The notes under the pieces are model-generated. The model saw only the letters and a list, made by a program, of their open reading frames with translations, did not search any database and was not told where the DNA came from. Of a stretch of DNA of 64,000 bases, positions 53,849 through 62,618 are shown one piece after another. Every line of letters starts with the position of its first letter. Positions within the stretch are counted from its first letter, which is position 1. Source of the stretch: Hymenobacter busanensis (GTDB lineage: Bacteria; Bacteroidota; Bacteroidia; Cytophagales; Hymenobacteraceae); the NCBI RefSeq assembly GCF_008727865.1, contig NZ_VTWU01000002.1:310001-374000 (forward strand). Direction: 5' to 3'. The position numbers and the translations under genes were made by a program.

Positions 53849-54160
53849 CTAGGCGTGAGGCATGTGTAGTTTGTGCATCAGGGCATCGGCCCAGGGCTCG
53901 GAGTATGCCCCAAAAGCACTGACGAGCAAGCCGCGCAGCCCGTCCTCCGATTCGATGGCGTACACCACCGATTCGTCGCCGGGGTCGGACGTACCTTCGA
54001 AACGGTGAAACTCGCGCACGTAGAACTCGTCGGGGTGCAGCTCCAGGTCGAGGCCGGGACAGTAGAGGTGGTCGTCCACCACGTTGAAATCGGCGGTGAA
54101 GCCGCGGCGGTTCAGGTCGCGTACAGCTTGCGTAAGGGTGTCATAATGCTGGGTTTCCAT
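53849..54160 (-). CDS. Small conserved Bacteroidota protein of unknown function
   Basis: A 103-residue protein beginning METQHYDTLTQAVRDLNRRGF, with FYVREFHRFEGTSDPGDESVV and VYAIES. I recall that close relatives are often labelled phosphoribosylpyrophosphate synthetase, but the protein is far too short and lacks PRPP-synthase motifs, so that name should not be trusted. It is the first gene of the OsmC-UBP-zinc-ribbon group; the start at 54160 is well supported by the family length. Confidence 0.7.
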   Translation of the reverse strand: METQHYDTLTQAVRDLNRRGFTADFNVVDDHLYCPGLDLELHPDEFYVREFHRFEGTSDPGDESVVYAIESEDGLRGLLVSAFGAYSEPWADALMHKLHMPHA

Positions 54161-54290
54161 AGAGCGGCGGGGTTTGATTACGAGGGAAAAGATAACGGTT
54201 TTCACCGTTGCTCCTTTCTATAGTCTGCTTTGTATCAGCAGCGTTGCGCGACAGGCGGCTATTTTCTCGCGCCGCTGTTGGCTACCCGGC

Positions 54291-55355
54291 TTACCGCCCG
54301 TCGCGCGTGGGCGGCAGGTCGAGGTCGAAGCGAATGTCGCGCATGCAGCGAAAATGGCCTTGCGGGCATTTGTCGTAGCCGATTTTGGAGCACGGCCGGC
54401 AGGCCAGGCCTTCGACTTCGAGCACCCGAAACTCGGTGCGGTAGGGGTACATGCCGAAGGCCGGCACGGTGTTGCCCCACACGCTGAATATTTCCTTCCG
54501 AAACGCGGCCGCAATGTGCATCAGGCCGGTATCGTGGCTGATGACGAACTGCGCCTGCCGCACCAACGAAGCTGACTGGTGCAGCGAAAACCGCCCGCAA
54601 GCGTTGTAAATGAGCGTGGAGGACGGCGAAGCGGCGGGTTGCGCCGGAAAATGATAGGGACTGTCGGGAATCTGGCGGTGCGGGGGTGCGGCCGGCGTCA
54701 CCTGCTTTTCGAAGGCCAGCTCCACCACATGCCCGGTGCTTTCGTCTTCGGGGCCGCCTAGCAGCACCACGGGCCGCTGCAGCTGCGCGCACAACTCAAT
54801 GATGCGCTCCACGGGCAGGCGCTTGGTGGCGTGCTGGGCCCCGATGGCAAAGGCCACGTAGCCGCGCTGAAATTCAGCGGGTAGCGCCACACTCGTGTCG
54901 ACTTCCTGGCCCGGCGGAATAAAGTAATCGAGCCCTCGGCCGTCGTCGCGCACGCCAAGCGGGGCAGCGGCCGCTAGGTAGCGCTGCACAATGTGCACAG
55001 GCGGCAGGGTGTTAAGCTTCAGGTTCACAAGCAGCCATTTGCGCCAGTTCAGCTTGTCGAAGCTGGCCGACGGGCGGCCTAGCCGCGCCTTGATGAGCAA
55101 GGTGCGCAGGTTGTGGTGCAAGTCGACGACGAAATCGAATTGCTCCTGCTGCAACTCGGCCACCAGTTCGCCCAGCGTGCCCGTGAGGCAGTGCACTTTA
55201 TCGACGTACGGGTTGGCTTCGAGCAGGCCGCGGTAGGCCGGCTTGGTACAGAAATGCACCCGCGCGCCCGGCACCTGCTGCTGCACGCACCGCACCACGG
55301 GCGTGGTCAGCACAATGTCGCCGATGGAAGAAAAGCGCAGGATGAGGATTTTCAC
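54291..55355 (-). CDS. GT9-family glycosyltransferase (heptosyltransferase-like)
   Basis: A 354-residue GT-B fold enzyme. ILRFSSIGDIVLTTPVVR opens the N-terminal domain, FDFVVDLHHNLRT follows, and the donor domain shows ISHDTGLMHIAAAF and VLLGGPEDE. It resembles ADP-heptose:LPS heptosyltransferases and probably adds a sugar to LPS core. A second GT9 gene lies at 62619-63647. Confidence 0.9.
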   Translation of the reverse strand: MKILILRFSSIGDIVLTTPVVRCVQQQVPGARVHFCTKPAYRGLLEANPYVDKVHCLTGTLGELVAELQQEQFDFVVDLHHNLRTLLIKARLGRPSASFDKLNWRKWLLVNLKLNTLPPVHIVQRYLAAAAPLGVRDDGRGLDYFIPPGQEVDTSVALPAEFQRGYVAFAIGAQHATKRLPVERIIELCAQLQRPVVLLGGPEDESTGHVVELAFEKQVTPAAPPHRQIPDSPYHFPAQPAASPSSTLIYNACGRFSLHQSASLVRQAQFVISHDTGLMHIAAAFRKEIFSVWGNTVPAFGMYPYRTEFRVLEVEGLACRPCSKIGYDKCPQGHFRCMRDIRFDLDLPPTRDGR

Positions 55356-55386
55356 GAAGCTATGGTGGAGCGTGGCGTTTCGACGG

Positions 55387-57156
55387 CTAGCTAAACAGCG
55401 GGCCGAGGTCGACGGGTTTCTTGGCGGCTGTTTTGCCGCTGAACTTCACGGCTTGCTGGCGGCGCTGCTGAAAGAAGGCGTCGATTTCGTCCACGGTCAG
55501 GGCGTTGAGCGTGGTGGCGGCGGTGAGGCCGCCCTTGCGGCCCTGCAGCACGCCAAAGCGCATGTCGGCGTAGCCGTCGGTGTGGTGGGCGTCGGGGTTG
55601 ATGCTCAACTTCACGCCTTGCTGCAGCGCGTAGCGCACCCACTGCCAGTCGAGGTCGAGGCGCCAGGGGTTGGAGTTGATTTCGATGACCACGTTGTGCT
55701 CGGCGCAGGCGTCGATGACGGCTTTGAAGTCGATGGGGTAGCCTTCGCGACGCAGCAGCAGGCGGCCGGTGGGGTGGCCCAGCATGGTGCAAAACGGGTT
55801 GGCAATGGCGCGCAGCAGCCGCTCGGTGGCGCGCTCCTGGTCCATTTTCAGGCCGCTGTGCACCGAGGCCACAATGAAGTCGAACTCGGCCAGCACGTCG
55901 TCGGGATAGTCGAGGGAGCCGTCGGAGAGGATGTCGGACTCGATACCCTTGAAGATGCGAAACGGCGCCAATTCCTTATTGAGCTGGTCGATTTCGCGGT
56001 GCTGCTTGCGTACCTCGTCGATGCTGAGGCCGCCGGCGTAGTGCGCGGCCCGCGAATGGTCGCAAATGCCAAGGTACTGGTAGCCGTTGTCGCGCAGAAA
56101 CTCGGCCATCTGGCGCAGCGAGTGGGCACCGTCGGAGTAGGTGCTGTGGTTGTGCAGGGAGCCGCGAAGGTCGGTTTCTTCGAGCAGCAGCGGCAGCTGG
56201 TGCTGCTGGGCTTCCTGCACTTCGCCGGCGCCTTCGCGCATTTCGGGGGCTATGTAGTCGAGGCCGGCGGTTTGGTAGATGGCTTCTTCACTGAAAAACT
56301 TGGTGCGGCGCACCAGCTCGCGCAGCGTGGCGGCGGGGGCTTTGTCGCCGAGCGGGGCGGCCAGGTGGGCATCGGCGCCGGTGGTCAGGAACAGGCAACT
56401 CACGAAATCCTCGGGCTTGGCCAGCTGCACTTCCACTTTCACGCCCGAAGCTTCGGCCGTGCCGCGCCACGCAAACGGGCCGGAGTGCGCGTCGTCGGCC
56501 ACGAGGCCTTCGGTGGCGTTCAGGGCGTCGTGGGCTTGCCAGGCTTGGGTGGTAGCGGCCACCACGCGCACGGTTTCCACCACGGGCAGGGCGCGGCGCA
56601 CTTCGCCGCTGGCCGCTACCTGCTCGGTGCGCAAGGCGGTTTTTAGCAGTTCTATCAGCTGCGCGGCCAGTTGCTGGGCGTGGGGCAGCAGCAGCTTGCC
56701 GCGGCTTTGAGCCGTGAATTCGAGGGCCTGCAAAATGGCCTCCTGAGTTTTCTGGCCGAAGCCCTTGAGTTGACTCACGCGGTCCTGCTCGGCGGCTTCG
56801 CGCAGCGCGTCGATGCTTTCCACGCCCAGCTCGCGCCAAATGGTGCGGATTTTCTTTGGGCCGATGCCTTTGATGCCAAGCATTTCGACCACGCCGGGCG
56901 GGGTTTCGGCCTGCAGACGGGCCAGCTCGGGAAACGTGCCGGTGCGCAGCAGCTCGGTGGCGACGGCAGCGGCGCTTTTGCCCAGGCCGCCGGTGGTGGT
57001 AAACTCGGCCGGGTTGAGGTCCTGCAGCGGCACTTCCAGCCGGTCGATGGCCGCGGCGGCACCTTCGTAGGCGCGCACTTTAAACGGGTTTTCGTCGTGC
57101 AGCTCCAGCAGCTGCGCCATCAGCCGAAAGGCACGAATCAGGGCACGGTTTTCCAT
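55387..57156 (-). CDS. PolX-like protein with PHP domain, polymerase site degenerate
   Basis: A 589-residue protein. Helix-hairpin-helix motifs lie at 92-107 (LGIKGIGPKKIR) and 130-142. The polymerase palm region has SGEVRR at 183-188, but the usual catalytic Asp pair is replaced (by eye, Thr195 and Arg197), and the third acidic position is Glu242. The C-terminal PHP domain is intact: HNHSTYSDG at 335-343, GHPTGRLL, EINSNPWRLDLDW and NPDAHHTDGY. It may therefore work as a 3'-5' exonuclease or phosphoesterase rather than as a polymerase. Confidence 0.87.
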   Translation of the reverse strand: MENRALIRAFRLMAQLLELHDENPFKVRAYEGAAAAIDRLEVPLQDLNPAEFTTTGGLGKSAAAVATELLRTGTFPELARLQAETPPGVVEMLGIKGIGPKKIRTIWRELGVESIDALREAAEQDRVSQLKGFGQKTQEAILQALEFTAQSRGKLLLPHAQQLAAQLIELLKTALRTEQVAASGEVRRALPVVETVRVVAATTQAWQAHDALNATEGLVADDAHSGPFAWRGTAEASGVKVEVQLAKPEDFVSCLFLTTGADAHLAAPLGDKAPAATLRELVRRTKFFSEEAIYQTAGLDYIAPEMREGAGEVQEAQQHQLPLLLEETDLRGSLHNHSTYSDGAHSLRQMAEFLRDNGYQYLGICDHSRAAHYAGGLSIDEVRKQHREIDQLNKELAPFRIFKGIESDILSDGSLDYPDDVLAEFDFIVASVHSGLKMDQERATERLLRAIANPFCTMLGHPTGRLLLRREGYPIDFKAVIDACAEHNVVIEINSNPWRLDLDWQWVRYALQQGVKLSINPDAHHTDGYADMRFGVLQGRKGGLTAATTLNALTVDEIDAFFQQRRQQAVKFSGKTAAKKPVDLGPLFS

Positions 57157-57348
57157 GGAACAAAGGTGGCGGTTGGGTTTTGCTTTTCGGCTGCTTGGGG
57201 CCGGTTTTCAGCTGAGCCTAGCTGAAACGCCCGCTTGGTCGACGTTGCGCCCCGGATGACGTACATACTTCCGGCACGGTTGGCTTTTACTTGCCAAGCA
57301 GCTGCTCGAAACCAAAACCAAACCCGCCGATTGCGTATGTTACGGCCT

Positions 57349-57753
57349 ATGCGACTCACCGTTCTGCTTTTTGCCTTCAGTGTGCTGCTCCTGGCCAGCA
57401 CCTGCCGCGACGACGCGGCCAAATCCCCCGAAATGAAAGTACTGTTCCGCACCTGGCTCCACGCCCACGAAGAAGACCAGGGCGACGTGCTCGTGTACCG
57501 CCCCAATACCTACAGCTTCAAACCCTCGCGCGGGCGCACCGGCTTTGCCTTCGACCCAAACGGGCTGTTCACGCAGTACGACATTGCCCCCACCGACGGC
57601 ATGGAAGGCCGCAGAGGCCAGTGGACCGCCGAAAACGACCACACCCTGCGCATCAGCCTGCAAGACCAGCACGAACCCGACTACCGGCTGGAAATTGTGT
57701 CGCTCACGCCCGAGCTGCTGCAGGTGCGGCGCTTGCCCGTTGTCAGCAAGTAA
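57349..57753 (+). CDS. Small lipoprotein of unknown function
   Basis: A 134-residue lipoprotein. The start ATG at 57349 gives MRLTVLLFAFSVLLLASTC with the lipid Cys at 19; an ATG 12 bases upstream is equally possible. The mature part resembles a lipocalin-like small domain (GFAFDPNGLFTQYDIAPTDG, then RISLQDQHEPDY). No specific family is assigned. Confidence 0.72.
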   Translation: MRLTVLLFAFSVLLLASTCRDDAAKSPEMKVLFRTWLHAHEEDQGDVLVYRPNTYSFKPSRGRTGFAFDPNGLFTQYDIAPTDGMEGRRGQWTAENDHTLRISLQDQHEPDYRLEIVSLTPELLQVRRLPVVSK

Positions 57754-57816
57754 TGAAGTGCGGCAGGGAGTAGATGCAATGAAATAGCGCCATGCAGTGT
57801 CGGCCTGTGGGGTTCT

Positions 57817-57824
57817 TACCTTTG
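57817..57824 (+). promoter_or_regulatory. -7 box of the EVE gene
   Basis: TACCTTTG matches TAnnTTTG and lies 38 bases before the TTG start. Because it sits after an upstream in-frame GTG at 57797, it supports the later start. Confidence 0.55.
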
Positions 57825-57862
57825 CTCTTCTCGCCTCGCCACGCAATTACTTCATCGCACCT

Positions 57863-58270
57863 TTGAACTACTGGCTCGTAAAATCCGAACCCGCCGCGTA
57901 CTCGTTTGCCGACCTCGAACGCGACGGCCACACCGGCTGGACCGGCGTGCGCAACCACCAAGCCCGCAACTACCTGGCCCAAATGCAGCCCGGCGACCAG
58001 GTGCTTGTCTATCATAGCGTGACCGACAAGGAAGTAGTGGGAGTGGCCCAGGTGGCCCGTGCCGCCTACCCCGACCGCACCGCCGAGCCCAGCTCGCCCT
58101 GGGTGGCCGTGGATTTGCAGCCCAAGCTGCGCCTGCCGCGGCCGGTGTCGCTGGCCGCCATCAAAGCCGATGCGCGCCTGCAGCAGATGGGGCTGTTACG
58201 GCAGTCGCGGCTCTCGGTAATGCCCTTGCAGGCCGCCGAGTTTGATGCGCTGCTGGAGCTGGCCCACTAG
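57863..58270 (+). CDS. EVE-domain protein
   Basis: A 135-residue single EVE/PUA-like domain. The start is the TTG at 57863, giving NYWLVKSEPAAYSFADLERD, exactly where family members begin; WTGVRNHQARNYLAQMQPGD and VLVYHS follow. EVE domains bind modified bases in DNA or RNA. Its own -7 box lies just upstream. Confidence 0.88.
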   Translation: MNYWLVKSEPAAYSFADLERDGHTGWTGVRNHQARNYLAQMQPGDQVLVYHSVTDKEVVGVAQVARAAYPDRTAEPSSPWVAVDLQPKLRLPRPVSLAAIKADARLQQMGLLRQSRLSVMPLQAAEFDALLELAH

Positions 58271-58361
58271 CGCGGCACGGTACATTTCGCGCCCCGTTTG
58301 GCCGCTGTTTCCGTTGCTTCGTTGTATCTTGTTAGGCGCCGCTTTTTCTGTTTTGCCTGCT

Positions 58362-59840
58362 ATGAAACGACTTTTACTTTGGGCATTGCTGCTGGCACCG
58401 ATGGCGCTGTGGGCCCAGCCCACGCAGCCCGCCCGGCTGGAGCTTCGCCTCGACCCCGACGAAAGCGACGTGCGCGTGCTGCCCCTGGCCGACAGCACGG
58501 TAGCGCTGCTGGTGGAAAGCCCCATGAAAGGCAAGTTTCAGCAGGAATTCGCCCTGCTGCACTACGACCAGCAACTGCGGCAGCGCCGCCGCACGCCCCT
58601 GCCGGTACCCAAAGAGTATCAGTTGACCGAGTCGGCGGCCGAACTGCCCTATGCCTACGCCCTGTTTCAGTCGAACTACACAGCGGCCAAGCTGCTGCTG
58701 CTGCGTGTAGATCTGCGCACCGGCGCGCTGCGCGAATACAGCTTCGACACCGAGAAAGTAGACGATATATATAGCCTGGAAGCGCTGAGTGGCAACCTGT
58801 TTGCCAGCGTAGAGGTCGACGGGCACCTAACGGTGCTGCACCTCGACATTGCCCAGGAACAGTACCGGCTGCTCACCTCCCTCTACGAGCCGCTGCCGGC
58901 GCAGCTCACCTTCCTGGCCGATTCGGTGAGCAAGCGGCTGGCTTTTGTGCTCAGCCAGAGCAACGGGCTTCGCTCCCGCCTCCAGATCAAGCAGCTTTCG
59001 GCGCAGGGCCAGCTGCTGGCGTCGCAATTTGTGCAGGCCGAAAGCGAGCGGGGCCTCATTACGGCCGAGTTGAGCCCCGGCGACAGCGCCTCGCGCCTGC
59101 TCACCGGCACCTACACCCTGCGCGACCCGCGGTTTTCGCAGGGCCTGTTTGCGACCGACTTAACGCCCTCGGCAGCCGTGCGTGCACCGCTGCGCTTCTA
59201 CGATTTTCTGAGCCTGAAGCACTTTTTCGATTACATGAAGCCCGCCAGGGCCGAGCGCATGCGGGCCCGCAGTGCCAAGCGCCGGGCCGCGGGCCGCGAA
59301 ATGCGCTTGCACTACCGCTTGCTCACGCACCGGCTGCTGCCGTTTCAGAGCGGGTACGTGCTGGTGGGCGAGGTATACTACCCGCACTACCGCTACGACT
59401 CACCATACGGCACCATGCTCTATGCCCTGCGCGCCTTCGACGGCTACCGCTCCACGCAGGCCATTGTGTGCGGGTTCGACAGCACGGGCACGCTGCTCTG
59501 GGACAACAGCTTTCTGCTGAAAAACGCCGACCGCTACACCCTCACCGAAACCGTGCGGGTGCGGCCCCTGCCCGACGGCCAGCGCCTGGCCCTGGCTTAC
59601 CTCGACGAAGAACAGCTGCGCTATAAAATCATCGACCGCACTACGCCAGCCCCGAACGACCTGCAAGTGCCGCTGCTGACCAACCTGGAGGGAAAGCGCG
59701 AAAAAACGGTTTCGACCAACCACGAGGGCATTTTGCCGTGGGTGGGCAGCCGGTTTCTGGCCTACGGCTACCAGCGCGTGCGCCCCGAGCACGGCGAAAG
59801 TCGGCTGGTGTTTTTCGTCAACGCGGTGGCTTTTGAGTAG
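58362..59840 (+). CDS. Large secreted protein of unknown function
   Basis: A 492-residue protein with the signal peptide MKRLLLWALLLAPMALWAQ. The mature sequence is rich in beta-strands (HYDQQLRQRRRTPLPVPK, DSTGTLLWDNSFLLKN) and may be a propeller-like repeat, but no family was recognised. It lies between the EVE gene and a DUF4252 lipoprotein on the same strand. Confidence 0.78.
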   Translation: MKRLLLWALLLAPMALWAQPTQPARLELRLDPDESDVRVLPLADSTVALLVESPMKGKFQQEFALLHYDQQLRQRRRTPLPVPKEYQLTESAAELPYAYALFQSNYTAAKLLLLRVDLRTGALREYSFDTEKVDDIYSLEALSGNLFASVEVDGHLTVLHLDIAQEQYRLLTSLYEPLPAQLTFLADSVSKRLAFVLSQSNGLRSRLQIKQLSAQGQLLASQFVQAESERGLITAELSPGDSASRLLTGTYTLRDPRFSQGLFATDLTPSAAVRAPLRFYDFLSLKHFFDYMKPARAERMRARSAKRRAAGREMRLHYRLLTHRLLPFQSGYVLVGEVYYPHYRYDSPYGTMLYALRAFDGYRSTQAIVCGFDSTGTLLWDNSFLLKNADRYTLTETVRVRPLPDGQRLALAYLDEEQLRYKIIDRTTPAPNDLQVPLLTNLEGKREKTVSTNHEGILPWVGSRFLAYGYQRVRPEHGESRLVFFVNAVAFE

Positions 59841-59928
59841 GCCGAAGCCGGCTCGAGCACAACCCCAACCCACCCGCAGCGCGTAGGCAGGAACCTGGTT
59901 TCGTTCCTCACCGCCTACTCCCGCTGCC

Positions 59929-60492
59929 ATGAATGTTCGCCTGCTGCGTTTCCTGCCCTTGTTGGTGTTGCTGTGGCTGGGTGCCTGCCGCACGGCCGGC
60001 CCCGAAAAGCCCGCCCGCACCGTGGCCGAGTTTTTCTCCAAGTACGAAAGTCGGCCCGGCTTTCGGGCCACCACCTTCGAGCCCAATTTTCTGACCCGGA
60101 TTTTGCTGGGCCGCATCGGCAAGCTCTCCGATACCGAGGCGCTGCAGGCCCTGACGGCCGTTACCTCCATTCGGGCCCTCACCTTCACGCCTACCTCGGC
60201 CGGCGCCCGCAACCTGACCGAGCGCGGCCTGCTCGATGAAGTGGACGGGCTGCTGCGCAACGAGCGGTACGACCCATTGCCCACGAAAGAAACCAGCGGC
60301 GGCAACGCCGCCTACCGCTACGCCGTGCGCCGCACCGGCACCGACCGCATCCGCGAGGTAGTAGCCACCGGCCGCCAAACCGACACGCCCGACTCCTTTG
60401 TGATGCTGGCCATCAGCGGCGACTTCACCCAGAGCCAGCTCGACCAGCTCACCAAAATTCTGCCGGGCCTGGCCGGTGAAGTGACCAAGTAA
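59929..60492 (+). CDS. DUF4252-like lipoprotein
   Basis: A 187-residue lipoprotein (lipobox LWLGAC, Cys20). The mature domain shows the DUF4252-like order: SKYESRPGFRATTFEPNF, a helix pair and then DSFVMLAISGDFTQSQLDQL. Members are common in Bacteroidota, and their function is unknown. A strong bidirectional terminator separates it from the convergent M24 gene. Confidence 0.78.
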   Translation: MNVRLLRFLPLLVLLWLGACRTAGPEKPARTVAEFFSKYESRPGFRATTFEPNFLTRILLGRIGKLSDTEALQALTAVTSIRALTFTPTSAGARNLTERGLLDEVDGLLRNERYDPLPTKETSGGNAAYRYAVRRTGTDRIREVVATGRQTDTPDSFVMLAISGDFTQSQLDQLTKILPGLAGEVTK

Positions 60493-60574
60493 GACCACGG
60501 AATAGTTGCGCTGAACCCCGTTTCCAGCGAATTTTTTCCGGATTCTGCGGATTTTGTGGATAGCTCCAAACGAC

Positions 60575-60606
60575 GTGGTGCCACGACTTTTTCGTCGTGG
60601 CACCAC
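60575..60606. terminator. Bidirectional terminator
   Basis: A perfect 13-bp stem (60575-60587 with 60594-60606) with a six-base T-rich loop lies between two convergent genes. The downstream T run is weak. Confidence 0.7.
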
Positions 60607-60636
60607 TGTTGTTAAACCGCAAGTAATTCGAAACGG

Positions 60637-61926
60637 CTACCGAGCCATCAACCGTTCGATGTCGTCGGCTTCCAGCGGAATGTCGGCCATCAGGTCCTCG
60701 CACTGCGAGCGGGTGATGACCACATCGTTTTCGAGGCGGATGCCCAGGCCCTCTTCGCGGATGTAGATACCCGGCTCGACGGTATACACCATCCCGGGCT
60801 CGAACACGCGGTATTTGGCGCCCACATCGTGCACGTCGAGGCCGAGGTAGTGCGAGGTGCCGTGCATGAAGTACTTCTTGTAGAGCGGGGCTGCCGGGTC
60901 CTGGTTGTTCACGTCGCCTTGGCTGAGCAGGCCCAGGCCGATGAGTTGCTGCTCCATGAAGCGGCCCACACCGGCATGGTATTCTTCGATGTGGTTGCCG
61001 GCCACCAGCTGCGACTTGGCGTACTGCATCACGCGCAGCACCGCGTCGTATACCTCGCGCTGGCGCTGGGTGAACTTGCCGTTGACGGGGATGGAGCGCG
61101 AAAGGTCGGCGGCGTAGTTGGCGTATTCGGCCCCGAAATCGAGCAGAATCACGTCGCCGTCGTTGCAGGGCCGGTCGTTGCTCACGTAGTGCAGAATGCA
61201 GGCGTTGGCCCCCGAAGCAATGATGCTGCCGTAGGCCGGCCCGCGCGAGCCGCTCTTGATGAACTCGTGCACGATTTCGGCCTCGATTTCGTACTCCATC
61301 ACGCCCGGTTTCACGAAGCCCAACAGGCGCCGGAACGCGTTGCCGGTGATTTCGCAGGCCTTGCGCATCAACCGGATTTCCTCCTGGCTCTTGATGGCCC
61401 GCAAGTGGTGCATGATGGGGGCCGCGCGCTTGTAGTCGTGCAGCGGGTACTGCTCCCGAATTTCCCGGATAAAGCGGGCGTCGCGGGTTTGCACCTCCAC
61501 CACGGCCCGGATGTGCTCGTTCGAGTTCAGGTACACGTGCTCGGCCTCGTTCATGAGCGCGGGCAGTACCGACTTAAAGGAGTCGAGCCACAGGATGGTT
61601 TGCACGCCGGACTGCTCGCGGGCTTCCTGCTTGGTGAGCTTGTAGCCTTCCCACACCAGAATATGCTCGCTGGTTTCCTTCAGAAACAGGATTTCGCGGT
61701 ACTGGGGCAGCTTGGCATCGGGAAAGATGACGAGGATGCTTTCTTCCTGATCGACGCCGGAGAGGTAGAACAAATCGTTGTTCTGGCGGAAGGCCATGGT
61801 GCCGTCGGCATTGGTCGGCATCACGTCGTTGGAGTGGAAGATGGCCAGGGAGCCGGGCAGCAGCTGCCGCTCGAAGTTGCGGCGGTTTTGGGTGAAGAGG
61901 TCGGGCGAAATAGAGCCGTAGCGCAT
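60637..61926 (-). CDS. M24-family Xaa-Pro aminopeptidase
   Basis: A 429-residue peptidase. The N-terminal creatinase-like domain contains GDVILLDFGAEYANYAADLS, with the first two metal Asp residues; HGTSHYLGLDVHD, YTVEPGIYI and RLENDVVIT supply the His and two Glu ligands. The start at 61926 (MRYGSISPDLF) is supported by the aminopeptidase P N-terminal domain; a long upstream frame is not conserved. It removes residues before Pro from peptides in the cytoplasm. Confidence 0.94.
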   Translation of the reverse strand: MRYGSISPDLFTQNRRNFERQLLPGSLAIFHSNDVMPTNADGTMAFRQNNDLFYLSGVDQEESILVIFPDAKLPQYREILFLKETSEHILVWEGYKLTKQEAREQSGVQTILWLDSFKSVLPALMNEAEHVYLNSNEHIRAVVEVQTRDARFIREIREQYPLHDYKRAAPIMHHLRAIKSQEEIRLMRKACEITGNAFRRLLGFVKPGVMEYEIEAEIVHEFIKSGSRGPAYGSIIASGANACILHYVSNDRPCNDGDVILLDFGAEYANYAADLSRSIPVNGKFTQRQREVYDAVLRVMQYAKSQLVAGNHIEEYHAGVGRFMEQQLIGLGLLSQGDVNNQDPAAPLYKKYFMHGTSHYLGLDVHDVGAKYRVFEPGMVYTVEPGIYIREEGLGIRLENDVVITRSQCEDLMADIPLEADDIERLMAR

Positions 61927-62070
61927 GGAATCGGGGTAAAAGCTCGGGAAAGACGGCCGCCGGGGCCGCTGGCTGCAAGTTAGGCGGAATGGCTGGATGC
62001 GCATTCGGCCCCGACGCTCTACCTTGCTCACCGGCTGGGCCCAGCTTGGCCGGCCCACCAGCGCGCTACT

Positions 62071-62526
62071 ATGAACCACTTGCCTGTTCCGGAAACGGGA
62101 GCAGATACTGCCCCCGCCACGGCAGCACCCGCTGGCCGCCGCCAGTACCGGGGCCTGCATCTGGTGGGTTTGGTGGGTTGCGTGTCCCTCATGCTGTGGT
62201 GCCACCACTGGCTAAACAATGCGCACCTGTCGGACCTGGACGGGAAGCCGGCCGAAACCAGCCGCTACATCCTAGCCCTGGTGTTGGTGCTGCCGGCCAT
62301 CAGCGGCTTCTGCTTTTTTGGCCAACGGCTGTGGCGCGGCCGCTGGCTGCTGTGGCTGGCCCTGGTGCTGCTCTGCACCGAATGCGCGGTGTTGGTGGGC
62401 ACGTTCTTGCTGATTTGCTTCGTAGGCACGGGTACGACCTGGCAGACGATGCTGCTGGCCCTGGGCGTTGCGGCCTGCGTAGCGGCCGGCTTTGGCGTGT
62501 GGCGGCAATTGCGAAGGCCCCGCTAG
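62071..62526 (+). CDS. Small membrane protein of unknown function
   Basis: A 151-residue protein with an Ala/Pro-rich N-terminus and about four membrane helices (for example LLWLALVLLCTECAVLVGT). No family is recognised. It lies 93 bases before the second GT9 gene on the same strand. Confidence 0.68.
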   Translation: MNHLPVPETGADTAPATAAPAGRRQYRGLHLVGLVGCVSLMLWCHHWLNNAHLSDLDGKPAETSRYILALVLVLPAISGFCFFGQRLWRGRWLLWLALVLLCTECAVLVGTFLLICFVGTGTTWQTMLLALGVAACVAAGFGVWRQLRRPR

Positions 62527-62592
62527 GTTGGCGGGTTGAAGCCCGCGCTACAAACCTCGCTGCTAGGCGCTTCGGAAACGCCATCGGCGCGG

Positions 62593-62600
62593 TATCTTTG
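62593..62600 (+). promoter_or_regulatory. -7 box of the second GT9 gene
   Basis: TATCTTTG lies 18 bases before the ATG and matches TAnnTTTG, giving a short leader. Confidence 0.5.
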
Positions 62601-62618
62601 TCATCCGCATTATTCTCC

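Noticed and set aside
53849-54160. Label of phosphoribosylpyrophosphate synthetase
   Set aside because: The protein is about a third of the length of that enzyme and lacks its PRPP-binding motifs.
61989-62618. Upstream part of the frame of the second GT9 gene
   Set aside because: It overlaps the small membrane-protein gene in another frame; GT9 proteins begin at the ILLIQTAF region.
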